From contig OX638133.1 of NCBI GenBank assembly GCA_951804985.1, forward strand, positions 12,172,501-12,236,500: DNA of 64,000 nucleotides. The letters run 5' to 3'. Source of the stretch: Dryomyza anilis (taxonomy: Eukaryota; Arthropoda; Insecta; Diptera; Dryomyzidae). The translations under genes were made by a program, and so were the position numbers. The notes under the pieces are model-generated. The model ran no database searches. It worked only from the letters and a program-made list of their open reading frames with translations, and was not told the DNA's origin. Below are positions 21,110 through 33,154 of this stretch, piece after piece. Every line of letters begins with the position of its first letter. Positions within the stretch are counted from its first letter, which is position 1.

Positions 21110-23110
21110 TTTGTTTGAAAATTAAAAATTTATTAAAAATTAAATTTTTAGTTGATAATTGAATTTGTAGTGAAAAATTAGAGTTTTAAGTTAAAAATTT
21201 AAATTTTAGTTAAAAATTTAATTTTTAATTAAAAATTTAATTTTTACCAAAAATTTAATTTCTAATTAAAAATTTAATTTTTAATTAAAAATTTAATTTT
21301 TAATTAAAAATTTAATTTTTAATTAAAAAATGAATTTTAAGTTTAAAATTGAATTTTAATTTAAAAATATCTTAAAATAATCAAAAGAGGTCGTAAAACA
21401 AAAACAATTAAGTTTAATTTAAGTTAATAATTTTATTTATGTAAAAAAATTTTTTATATTTTGTATTTAAAAATTTTACATTTAGTTAAATATTGAATTT
21501 TAGGTTAAAAATTAAATTTTTAGTTCAAATTGAATTTTTATTTAAAAATTGAATGTTAGTTAGAAATTGAATTTTTAGTTAAAAATTGAATTTTTTGTTA
21601 AAAATTGAATTTTTAGTTAAAAATTGAATTTTTAGTTAAAAATTGAATTTTTAGTTAAAAATTGAATATATAGTTAAAAATAAAATTTTTAGTTAAAAAT
21701 TGAATTTTTAGTTAAAAATTGAATTTTTAGTTAAAAAATTTAATTTTTAATTAAAAATTTAATTTTTAGTTAAAATTTAATTTTTAGTTAAAATCTGAGT
21801 TTTTAGTTAAAAATTTAATTTTTAGTTAAAAATTTAATTTTTAGTTAAAAATTTAATTTTTAGTTAAAATTTAATTTTTAGTTAAAATTTGAGTTTTTAG
21901 TTAAAATTTGAGTTTATAGTTAAAAATTTAATTTTTAGTTAAAATTTAATTTTTAGTTAAAATTTAATTTTCATTTAAAAAATTCAATTTTTAGTTCAAA
22001 ATTCAATTTTTAGTTAAAAAATTAAATTTTTTGTTAAAAAATTTAATTTTTTAATTATAAATTGAATTTTTAATTATAAATTGAATTTTTAGTTAAAAAT
22101 TGAATTTTTAGTTAAAAATTGATTTTTTAGTTAAAAATTGAATTTTTAGTTAAAAATTGAATTTTTAGTTAAAAATTGAATTTTTAGTTAAAAATTGAAT
22201 TTTTAGTTAAAAATTGAATTTTTAGTTAAAAATTGAATTTTTAGTTAAAAATTGAATTTTTAGTTAAAAATTGAATTTTTAGTTAAAAATTGAATTTTTA
22301 GTTCAATTTTACTTAAAAATTTTTTTTACTTAAAAATTGAATTTTTAGTTAAAAATTTTATTTTTAGTTAAAAATTCAATTTCTAGTTAAAAATTGAATT
22401 CTATGTTAAAAATTTTATTTTTAATTAAAATTGAAATTTTAGTTAAACAATGAAGTTTTAGTTAAAAACTGAATTATTAGTTAAAAATGGACTTTTTAGG
22501 TAAAATTTTAATTTTTATTTAAAAATTTAATTTTTAGGCAAAATTTTAATTTTTAATTAAAAATTGAGTATTTAGTTAAGTTTTAAGTTATAAATTAAAT
22601 TTTTAGTTAAAAATTGAATATCTAGTTAAAAATAGAATTTTTTAGTTAAAAATTGAATTTTTAGTTAAAAATTGAATTTTTAGTTAAAAATTGAATTTCT
22701 AGTTAAAAATTTAATTTTTAGTTAAAAATTTAATTTTTAGTTAAAAATAGTTAAAAAATGGTTTTTAGTTAAAAATTTAATTTAAGTTAAAAATTTTGTT
22801 TTTAGTTAAAATTGAAATTTTAGTTAAACAACGAAATTTTAGTAAAAAATAGTTATAAATTGAATTTTTAGTTAAAAATTGAATTATTAGTTATAAATTG
22901 ACTTTTTAGGAACAATTTTAATTTTTATTTAAAAATTGAGTTTTTAGGCAAAATTTTAATTTTTAATTAAAAATTGAGTTTTTAATTAAAAAGTTTAGTT
23001 TTTAGTTATAAATTGAATTTCTATTTAAAAATTGAATTTTCAGTTAACATTTTTTTAAATAAAAAACTGAATTTTCAGTGAAAAAATCCATTTTAAATTA
23101 AAATTTTGAT
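21110..23110 (+). repeat. 19-bp A+T minisatellite, array 1 (about 2 kb)
   Basis: The unit is GAATTTTTAGTTAAAAATT with many variants. The most uniform block is about 22080-22300, with some ten almost identical consecutive units; the edges are more diverged, as expected for an ageing tandem array. Each unit contains AAAAATT-G-AATTTTT, a palindrome around one base. There is no coding potential. Confidence 0.9.
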
Positions 23111-24974
23111 TTTCTGATAAATTTGATTTTAATATCGTAGAATGTATTAAATTTAATATTACATTTAATTATGTAAAACTGTGTCATTTGGGAGTTATAA
23201 ATTCAACCGCAAAGACTTAAAATGTGCAAAGAGCACACGTTGCAGATACTTGATATACTTCATTTAAATTAAATATAATTGATTAAACTGCAGTCGAAAA
23301 ACATTTGCATGTTCACTACAATTAATTTTAATAAGTACAACATTTACAACAAACTACTTGATGCATTTCCAAAGATTAAACGGCAACAATGTGCGCTGTT
23401 GTTATTATTCAATTAATAATTTAATTAATTTACAACAATTTCACTGTAATATTTGTGCCATATAAATAGTAATAAAACTAATTTTAAAATTTATTTATAA
23501 AATTTAATTGATTTATTAGCTGAAATGAAAATTGTAAAAACTAACAGCAGCTGATAGAAATAAACGATTGTTTTAATTTATTAAAAACCCTTCAGGCTTT
23601 GCAATTTATTGTGGAAAATATGAAAAATATGAAAAATGTTCAAATGTAATATATTTTATAATAATTGCAAGCAAGCGTCTGTCACAATCAATCAATGCCA
23701 GCACAAAAAATATCACAAAAAAAAGTATTTGAAAAAATGTTGGCCATTTTTAATCAAACACATGGCTCCCAAGTGTATCCAACATAAACGAGTCACAAAC
23801 AAAGCAACAATTTTAAACCAAACTCACAAATAACATAATGCGCAAGAGGGACTGGCAACCCTATGAGTCAAATGCAGACCGTAGGAGCATGGCAACTCTC
23901 AATAAAATATTGGACAAGTTCAAATGTTGTTTTTTTTTTTTTTTATTATACGGTAGATTTAACCCTTTTTGCAGCAACAATAATAGTCAATATAAAATAT
24001 ATTTTTTTATTATAAAAAAAATAATAAAATTACTGCACAACAGCTGCCATTCGCACCTACCTTTGCCACACCGAAAAAACACCAAATATTGATGACTATT
24101 GGGACCGTGTTCATCTGCTGCTGCACTGGTCACGCAATAAATTTTAATTAAATAACGGCATGGATTACGTTGCACATGAAATATAAAAAAAAAATACCTC
24201 ACAAAAATATTTTAAATTCCATTTAGTATTCATTTAAAACAACACGTTTACCTCAAAGCCAAAGCCAATCCAAACCACACGACATGTCATATGTTTCAAG
24301 CATTTGTCGAAATTATTAAATGGAAAAACTGTCACATAAACACTGTCAGTCTGTCTGTCGGTCGGTCCAGTCAGTCGCACTCTGTGCTCGTAAATAAAAT
24401 GCAAAAATATTGCATTCTAAACATTTCACACAATTTTTCTCACATTTCATAATTCAACATTTCAACGCAAAAATGTTGAACGATTCTGCTGTGTGCGTTG
24501 GACGTTTGGTGACCGTCACCGACACCATTCCCATTTGACGCCACCCAGTGCATTTTTCAGTATTTCCATTCATGGTTACTTGGTTTTCAAATGTTTTTCA
24601 GTACAGTAGATATCAAATGTTTGCGTATAGAGGCATTTTTTATTTGCAGATAGTAAAATTTATGATATTTATATTTACCAATCCATTTTTGTTCGATTCA
24701 AGTATTTGACAACAATATTCATTCGAAAATTTGAAAATTTGTTCAAAGAACTTGCATGGCTTTATTGCGATTGAAATATGCTTTTTACAGATATTGCAGT
24801 TCATTGAATTGTTGAAATTAAATCTCTTGGGCATTTTATTCATACAAATTGTATAAAATTCTTCTTCTTTTCTTTTGTATGAAGATAAAAAATATTTACC
24901 GATATATTCTTTTTGTTCTTGTTAAAGGCTCACTCATCAACTTGCTTCTGTAATTCAGATTTTAAGTCAGGCGA
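23111..24974. other. A+T-rich DNA with a complex island at about 24040-24600
   Basis: 24040-24160 and 24240-24600 are non-repetitive and moderately GC-rich (GTCTGTCTGTCGGTCGGTCC near 24350, GTGTGCGTTGGACGTTTGG near 24492). Short frames on both strands show no domain. I read this as single-copy non-coding sequence. Confidence 0.3.
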
Positions 24975-25130
24975 AGTCAAAATGTTGTTTCTCATTGATT
25001 TGTGCCAATATGGAAGGTTTTTCTTAGCTTAACTAATAAAATAATTCATATAACACAATATTTTCAATAAAATTACAACAAATATTGCTTAAATTACGTT
25101 TCCCACTTTACCCAAGAAAGTGTTTCCTAC
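24975..25130 (+). repeat. Long direct repeat, copy 1
   Basis: GTCAAAATGTTG to CAAGAAAGTGTTTCC matches 25634-25795 with moderate divergence, sharing TAAAATAATTCATATAACAC and AAATTACGTTTCCCACTTTA. The spacing is about 659 bp. Confidence 0.7.
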
Positions 25131-25633
25131 TTTACCCCAATATCGTAATTTGATCATTGTATTTTTTAGATCTACCCTGCATACAGCAGACAAATGCATG
25201 TCACACACACACACTACATGTGTATATTCTAGTACACCTATCCAGCTGTCAACAAAAACTTATTGTACACAACACAAATGAGTTTTGTTTGTTGTACAAA
25301 ACTATTTCCGAAAAAAACTCAATGCCAAACGTGAATGATGTGTTGTTGAATTCGCATATTTTTGTTGTTACACTTTCATAAGAAGCAGAAGAAATGCGAA
25401 ACCAAAAACACACAAAAATCAATAAAAGTCAAATGTACACTCTTGAAATGTTTCAATATTAAAAATATAAAAAGGAATCACACAGTTGTGTCTACAGTTT
25501 TGTTTTTAGAGTTGCGTCTGTTTTAGTTGTTGTACACGATTTACTGCTACACAAGTATTCAAAGAAAACAATAACAAAACTTTTGAGCATTCCCAGAAAA
25601 ATGTCAAACACGACCGAAAAATTCAAAATGCTC

Positions 25634-25795
25634 AAGTCAAAATATTGCTCCTCATTGGTTTGTGGTCAAGATTGATGGTTTTTCTTGTATTTACTAATAA
25701 AATAACTCATATAACACAATATTTAAAATAAAATTACAACAAAAATTGCTTAAATTACGTTTCCCACTTTACCCTAGAAAGTGCTCCAAATTAAG
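25634..25795 (+). repeat. Long direct repeat, copy 2
   Basis: The second copy of 24975-25130, ending CACTTTACCCTAGAAAGTGC. A further CACTTTACC motif follows at about 25870, just before array 2. Confidence 0.7.
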
Positions 25796-25889
25796 AAGCA
25801 TTTGATAATTGTTTTTCTTTTTTAAATGCAAAAACATATCCTAAAATTGAAATTGCCCATATTACACCATGTCCCACTTTACCACAGGT

Positions 25890-26700
25890 TTCCGTGGTGA
25901 AAATTTTAATTTTTTGCGAAAAATTGAAATTTTAGTGACAAATTAAATTTTTTAGTGAAAAATTGAATTTCTAGTGAAAAATTAAATTTTTAGTGAAAAA
26001 TTAAATTTTTAGTGAAAAATTGAATTTTTAGTAAAAATTTTAATTTTTAGTGAAAAACTGAAATTTTTTGTGAAAAATTGATTTTTAGTGAAAATTTTAA
26101 TTTTGTAGTGAAAATTTTAATTTTTAGTGAAAATTTTAATTTTTAGTGAAAAATTGAATTTTCAGTGGAAAATAGGATTTTTTAGTGAAATATTGAATTT
26201 TTAGTGAAAAATAGAATTTATAGTGAAAAATTGAATTTTAAGTGTAAATTTGAATTTGTAGTGATAAATTGAATTTTTAGTGAAAATTTGAATTTTTAAT
26301 GAAACATTTTATTTTAAGTGAAAAATTTAATTTTTAGTGAAATTTTTAATTTTTAGTGAAAAATTGAATTTTCAGTGGAAATAGGGTTATTTAGTCAAAT
26401 ATTGAATTTTTAGTGAAAAATAGAATTTATAGTGAAAAATTGAATTTTAAGTGAAAATTTGAATTTCTAGTGAAAATTTGAATTTTTAGTGAAAAATTGA
26501 ATTTTTAGTGAGAAATGTTTTTATTTAGTGAAAAATTGAATTTTCAGTGAAAAATCGAATTTTTAGTGAAAAATTTAATTTTTTGTAAAAATTGAATTTA
26601 AAGTGAAAAATTTAATTTAAAGTGAAAAATTGAATTTTTTGTGAAAAATTGGGTTTTTAGTGAAAAATTGAATTTTTAGTGAAAGAAAATTTGAATATAT
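25890..26700 (+). repeat. 19-bp A+T minisatellite, array 2 (GTG variant)
   Basis: The unit is GAATTTTTAGTGAAAAATT, differing from array 1 mainly by AGTG for AGTT. A block of several units with TTTTCAGTGGAAAATAGG is itself repeated (26155 and 26367), indicating a larger-scale duplication inside the array. Confidence 0.88.
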
Positions 26701-26759
26701 ATATTGAAAAATTTATTTTTTTAATGAAATATTTAATTTTAAATTTAGGTGATACATTG

Positions 26760-28080
26760 AGTTAATATTGAAATTTTCTTTGCCTTCCCCGAGTCAATTA
26801 AATATATCGTGGGGCTTATGAAATACATACATTTAAAATAAGCTCAATCTGAGTGTGATAATTATATAGAATAACTGTTTGAAAACTTATCACAGGCACT
26901 GTACTGTTGCATGTAAAGTTTTTAGAACAGACTGACAATTGAACAGAATTTCCGTTGTATTTCGTGACTTTTTTCGGTTCGTTTCGAACAAAACCAAGCA
27001 GGCCAAATGATGCAATGTGCCTCGGTTTGTTTGCAATTCCAGCACTTAACCACATATCACAGTGATATTTGCAAAATGCGAAATATTTGACAGCGTATTT
27101 AAATGAAAACGATATTTATACTGATTGATGGAATATTTTATGTTGTTTTTAAATAAATGCATTTTAAATATATGCAGTTTATTTTTTATTATTTTTAAGT
27201 ACCACTATCTGCACTCTTGTATCTGAGTAATGCAATAAAAATCCAATAAATGTTCAAATAACAATTTATGGCTGCCGTAGGAGGCACGCACGCATGCGAG
27301 AAGCACAGATGGCGATACTTTGCCTCTGGTGGGTGTAAATTTAACTTTATGGTATACATTATATATATCGGATATATAGTATATCGCAGAGTATGTTCAA
27401 GAGATGAAAAATTGGCAATTGTTGCGTGGGTGTCAGGGTGCATCGGAGCATTGGTAGATGCTACTGCTTGACCTCGTTCAGTGAGACCTCGCAGTGTAGG
27501 GTGCTGTATGACCGGAGCATCATCAGTACCTTGTTAAAGTTTTTCATTTGTGATTTTTATTTTTCGATTTTATTTCAATTCGCTTCAGCTGACTGCGCTT
27601 CACTTCACTTTGCTTCAGTTTACTCTGAAAGTTCTTACTTTAGTTCGAATTTTGCAATTATGGCCGGGAGCATTACCGTCATCCACAGCTGTTGTGGGTC
27701 GTTGATGTGGTGACACCTTGGCAATAAATTTTCTTTTTCTTTTTTCTTTTGAATTTTTCGCTGACATTTCGTTGCAGCAAGTTTTATATTTTTTCGAAAT
27801 TGGGGTTTATTGTCTGCCCCATCGATTTGTTTGGTTTTTATTAAAATTCGTTGATTCTACCACGTTGGAACTACTGTTGTTGCCGTCGCTGATGTATTGC
27901 GTTAATTTATTGTGTTCTACATACAACGAAGTAATTACCGACAATTTGTTGGCTCGATTTTTATTTTTCGTTTGTCTCATTCACAAAATTGTTCGGGTGC
28001 GGTACATGTCTGGCATTTTAATGCAGCAGCTTCTGTCACTACATCATGTTGAAATTACAAAAAGTGACAAAGTGTTCTAA
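26760..28080. other. Complex island between arrays 2 and 3; no gene assignable
   Basis: 27195-28080 is non-repetitive and less A+T-rich, with ATGGCTGCCGTAGGAGGCAC, CCACAGCTGTTGTGGGTCG and similar words. Frames of 67-120 codons are open on the plus strand in different phases, but they start at non-ATG codons or lack any domain, and the minus strand is open in places too. It may hold regulatory DNA or a non-coding exon. Confidence 0.3.
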
Positions 28081-28239
28081 ATGAAGTCAGAGGTCATACG
28101 GAGAAATCAAACACGGGTACAATTACATTAATTTTAATTTAATTTTGATAAATATATATTAAATCTAGAAATGAATTTAACTTAAAATTTATATTTAGTA
28201 TAAGAAAAAATTTCTTTTAAAGAAAATTTCTTCCTGTTT

Positions 28240-29615
28240 TTTCTCAAATTTGAGTGAAAAATTTTAATTTTTCGTTAATAATTGAATTTGTAGTTAAAAA
28301 TTGAATTTTTAAATAAATTTTTAATTTTTAGTTAAACATTTAATTTTGGGTGAAAAAATTAATTTTTTGTGAAAAATTGAATTTTTAGTGAAAAATTGAA
28401 TTTTTAGTGAAAAATTTAATTTAAAGTGAAAAATTTAATTTTTAAGAAAAATTGAATTTTTAGTGAAAAATTGAATTTTTAGTGAAAAATTTAATTTTAA
28501 GTGAAAAATTTAATTATTAATGAAAAATTGATTTTTTAGTTAAAAATTTAATTTTTAGTTCAAAATTGCATTTTCAGTTAAAAATTGCATTTTTAGTTAA
28601 AAATTGCATTTTTAGTTAAAAGTGCATTTTTAGTTAAAAATTTAATTTTTAGTAAAAAATTAAATTTTAAGTGAAAATTTGAATTTTTTAGTGAAAAATT
28701 GAATTTTTAGTGAAAAATTGAATTTTTATTGAAAAATTAAATTTTAAGTGAAAAATTGAATTTTTAGTGAAAAATTGAATTTTAAGTGAAACATTGAATT
28801 ATTTGTGAAAATTTGAATTTTTAGTGAAATATATAATTTTTAGTTAAAAATTGCACTTTTAGTTAAAAATTGCACTTTAAGTTAAAAATTGCCTTTTTAG
28901 TTAAAAATTCAATTTTTTAAAATTAAAAATTGTATTTTTAGTTAAAATTGAATTTTTCGTTAAAATCGGATTTTAAGTAAATATTGTATGTAGTTAAAAA
29001 AAAATGTAGTTAAAAAAAATGTATTAGTTAAAAATTGCATTTTTAGTTAAAATTTGCATTTTAGGTAAAAATTGCATTTTTAGTTAAAAATTGCATTTTA
29101 GTTAAAAATTGCATTTTTAGTTAAAAATTGCATTTTAGTTAAAAATTGCATTTTTAGTTAAAAATTGCATTTTTAGTTAAAAATTTCATTTTTAGTTAAA
29201 AATTGAATTTTTGTTAAAAATTGCATTTTTAGTTAACAATTGCATTTTTAGTTAAAAAAGCATTTTTTTAGTTAAAAATTTGCATTTTTAGTTAAAAATT
29301 GCATTTTTAGTTAAAAATTGCATATTTAGTTAAAAACTGCATTTTAGTTAAAAATTTGCATTTTGAGTTAAAAATTTGCATTTTAGTTAAAATTGCATTT
29401 TTAGTTAAAAACTGCATTTTTAGTTAAAAATTTGCTTTTTAAGTTAAAAATTGCATTTTTAGTTAAAAATTGCATTTATATTTAAAAATTGCATTTTTAG
29501 TTAAAAATTGCAATTTGAATAGAATTTTTAGTGAACATTTAGATTAAAGTCTTAAATTGAATTTTTAGTGATAAATTAAATTTTTAGTGAAAAACTATTT
29601 TATAAAAAGACAAAT
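28240..29615 (+). repeat. 19-bp A+T minisatellite, array 3 (mixed GTG and GTT/GCA variants)
   Basis: The first half (to about 28850) is mostly of the AGTGAAAAATTGAATTTTT type. The second half is of the AGTTAAAAATTGCATTTTT type, a GCA subfamily not seen in array 1 or 2. The sharp change suggests separate amplification of two subfamilies. Confidence 0.88.
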
Positions 29616-31010
29616 GAAAAATGTTTACGCAATGAATGCTCTCTATAAAACTAACCGACTGACTAAATAACTGACTGCACTTAAAACATTAACGCATTCT
29701 AAACAAAGTGCAAATGAGTGCCCCGCCAGTTGTGCCATCCTCTTATAAAAACCTTCATATGGTGCAAGAAAACACAAGGATATCCGCGACATTCTACGGG
29801 GCTGCACTATGCCGTGCTGTACATGTCATGAAGTGAACAAGCAGCAGCAGCAACATTTTCTTTACAATAAAGTGCAAAATGTTTTTGTCACAAAATGAGA
29901 AACAAAAACAGAACTAAGTGTGCTGCTGCTCCTAGCATTAAATGTCCTTTCAGTCACACGCACACACACAACACAGAGGAGAGAGAGACAAAAGGACGTT
30001 GATAGCTGCCTGTTGCAAGACATCGTTTTTCCGTTCCGACAAATGCAGCTGCATGTGAAAATTTATCGTCGCATGTAATGCGTGTTCTACACGACGAATA
30101 TGCAACACAACTGGGAAATCATTGTAATAAAAATTAGTTGGATTTTAGTTGTGAAACGGTTGAAATGGGGGTACTGTAGTTGATTATTTCATAAATTATT
30201 TTAAGTAGCTACTTAATAAAACTGCACATTTTTCTTGTTTCATGTATACCAGAAAATGTTATATGAGATGTATTAAAATAATGGGCGATTTGGGTTTTCA
30301 ATTTGCTACATTGCAGCGTGGGAAAGAAATGGGAAAACAGTCGGCTCGAATATGGTAACATTGTTGCAATCTTTTTTGTGTTATATAAATCAAGCAGTTT
30401 CTAAATTTCAATTTGATCGAATAAGATGTTTGCTATTCCAGAAATCTATTTTAATACGAAAAAAAAATTATTTGAATTCAATTCGTAAAATTTAAGTGAA
30501 ATGAATTCCTTTAAATTTTTGTGTTGAATTTCGTTAAAAACTGATTTTCAGAATTTGCCCAACTTGATAAAATTTATTTTTTTAAAGTTAAATCAACCAA
30601 ATTACACACATTTTTTCATGAATTTTTGATTTTGTAATTTTACCCGTAGGACATTTGCATAGTCAGATACAAATATCCTCGCCTAGTTGTGCGTCACCAG
30701 ACAATCAGGCAAATAGCAAAAACCCATGAATATCATGTCCGCCGTACTGATGTCGGTGTCGAGCAGGTGCCCATGTGTGTAACATTTATTACACATTCCA
30801 TTTTCTTCACTGTAATAAATTTTAAAATGCCACATACACGTAATATTATTGTTTTTTTCAACTACGTACGATATACGCAGAATATGCAGGACTGTCAGCG
30901 TAAATTTTGTGTTTTTGTTGGCAATGCGCACGGCATACAAATCATTTCGAGAATGGTGCAAAAAATATACGAGATGTTCCATTGTGGAGTGATAAACGGT
31001 AGCATAAAAT
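29616..31010. other. Non-repetitive region with two complex islands
   Basis: 29690-30120 (GTGCCCCGCCAGTTGTGCC, GACATTCTACGGGGCTGC, a short GCAGCAGCAGCAA run) and 30640-31010 are less A+T-rich. In the second, frames of about 100 codons are open on both strands, which points to composition and not coding. No domain is recognisable. Confidence 0.3.
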
Positions 31011-31149
31011 AACTATGTTGTTTTTCAGTTAGAAATAGGGAAAAATAAGAAAATAGTAATAAAAGTTGACAAAGATATATTCAAATTATTATAATTTATT
31101 GGTCTTCTGAAATGTGAAATGTACCCAACACTATTTTTGTCATGGGTAT

Positions 31150-31186
31150 CCCATACATCAATACTATAAAATAATTGATGTATGGG
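31150..31186. repeat. Perfect 13-bp inverted repeat (hairpin)
   Basis: CCCATACATCAAT (31150-31162) is the exact inverse of ATTGATGTATGGG (31174-31186), with an 11-nt loop. Possibly a worn MITE or a structured site; no poly-T terminator follows. Confidence 0.6.
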
Positions 31187-31773
31187 AAGTCAATGGGAAA
31201 GAAATTGGCTCGTTTTGTTGAGTAGTGTTATTAGTTACAAGATTTTCTCAAAATACTTTGGTAATATGAAATATTCAGATAACCAATTTTTGGTCAGCAG
31301 AAATTGTGTTATGGTCATGATGGGGAACTTATTGTATTGCAACATAATCAGGCTATGATTACGTATATGGTATACCAACCGTACATCTTTTGGGCGGACT
31401 GTATTCCTTTTCCATGAGCTGTCTGGCCTCTTAAAAATTACCTACTAAAATGTGTCGTTCATTTTATAATTATCTTCCATTTACTATTAAGAAATTATTT
31501 CTCTTTTTTCGAATTTACACTTCTCAGATTCTCTGATACTTTTTCGAAAGAAATCCTTTATCATGAAGTGTCGTACGTGCCTTGGCCAAAACTAGAGAAA
31601 TTTTGAAAATGGAAACAATTGTTTCAATTTTGCACCACCATATATTTATCTAACAAATTAGGCTACACCAAATAAACAATACTAAATTAATCTCCCGGCG
31701 ATGAAACAAAAAAACATAAAGCGTTTCAATGCATTTTTTTCAATTTTTAAAATTTAAGTTACCATCAAAAGTA

Positions 31774-32113
31774 AAGTGTTTTTCAACAGGAACGCTACAA
31801 AAGTAGAGCGACAGAGACAGCAAACGATGCCATATTTCTTGTCGCTCTTTTGACATTTCTCTTCAGTAAGGTTTGCCATTTCATAATGGAAAGATATACG
31901 AATTCGAATTTCGGTAGTAAATTTTAATAATTTCGACTCGTTGTTGGCTCGTATATCTTTCCATTATGAAATGGCAAATCTTACTGAAGAGAAATGTTAA
32001 AAGAGCGTCAAGAAATATTGCGTCGTTTGCTGTCCCTGTCGCTCTTTTTTTGTAGCGTCCCTGTTGAAAAACCCTTGAAAAAACTTTTGTAGCGCTCTTA
32101 TTGAAAAACCCTT
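31774..32113 (-). mobile_element. Mariner-like snap-back MITE with TA target duplication
   Basis: AAGTGTTTTTCAACAGGAAC at the left and GAAAAACCCTT at the right, with TA at 31772-31773 and 32114-32115. The arms match the element at 14331-14673. The unique centre with the transposase-start motif lies in the opposite orientation here, which is why strand minus is given. The right end has two tandem versions of the terminus. Confidence 0.78.
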
Positions 32114-32367
32114 TAGAAGTAATGACTTAAGTGCCTGAAGTTTTGCTTTTTTGTAATATAAGGTATAATTGATCCAAATCTAAAAATCGTTATCTTGTAA
32201 TCCAAAAGTTACAGAAGTTATTGACAAACCAATGTCAGTTTCGATGATTTTATTTAAAATGTATGACTATATATTTTTTAATAATTTGGTTATTTTAACT
32301 TTATGAAGAACATTTAGAAGAAAATGTAAGTACTTAATAGTACGATAATTGATTTCATGGTTCATGC

Positions 32368-32585
32368 ACCCAGAAAAAAATTCTCTCAAATCCCATTAAA
32401 ATTGGTTAATAAGACAATTATTGATTTAATAGTATACAAAAATAAATCTTTTCATATAAACTCAATGGCAATGTCATGGTATTTTCTAGTATTTAATGGT
32501 GTTTTCCGATTAAAAAAATAATTTGTCCTATTGACTATTTTTAATAGTGAAAAAACTATTATTTATATAATATTTTTTTCTGGGT
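32368..32585. mobile_element. Small MITE with ACCCAGAAAAAAA ends
   Basis: ACCCAGAAAAAAATT at the left is mirrored by TTTTTTTCTGGGT at the right, 218 bp in all. The interior is A+T-rich with TTAATAG words. The target duplication was not resolved. Confidence 0.5.
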
Positions 32586-33154
32586 TTGTATTAAATTTTG
32601 TTTGATATTAATCGAATAGTTTTATAATTAAATTGATAGTAATCAAAAAATTCAGTTCCATTAATTTAAATATATTTTTTTTAATAGTATAAATACTATT
32701 GTTTTGATGGTATCCTCCTATCATAATAAACGTGGTACAAATAATTTAAACATGTTAGTTTTGTACGTTATTCAGCGTTTTCGCTCAAAGTGATCGCATG
32801 TATAATTTGAGATATTTATTAAAAGCGTCATTGGTAAGGATTCAATGTATTTATTGTACATTCATTATATTAAACCTTTTTTTATCTATTACAAAAAATG
32901 AAAAAATACACAAAATCACTATTATGGCAACGGTCTCAAAAATAAATGCAGACTCAAGTATTACAACCAATTATTGGAAATTGAAGCGAACATTAAATGT
33001 GTCTTTTTATGTGTTTGATTTTTTAAAAGTGAATTTCAATTTCGACATTTAAGTAAAATAAATTATACAATAAATTAACTAAAATTCATTTTTGTTTTAA
33101 TAAATTATAAGGAAAATGTAATTCGAATATACCATAAAACCAATAAGGAAAATT
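32586..33154. other. A+T-rich DNA, no feature
   Basis: An 84-codon frame at 32798-33052 starts with ATG but has a random-looking composition and no domain, and is not called. Confidence 0.35.

Noticed and set aside
21110..23110. CRISPR-like array of short regular repeats
   Set aside because: No distinct spacers; units are contiguous 19-bp tandem copies in a eukaryotic genome.
27718..28080. 120-codon plus-strand frame
   Set aside because: Starts at TTG, hydrophobic because of T-richness, no homologous motif recognised.
30683..31012. Frames of about 100 codons on both strands
   Set aside because: Open on both strands at once, which points to a composition effect; no domain on either.
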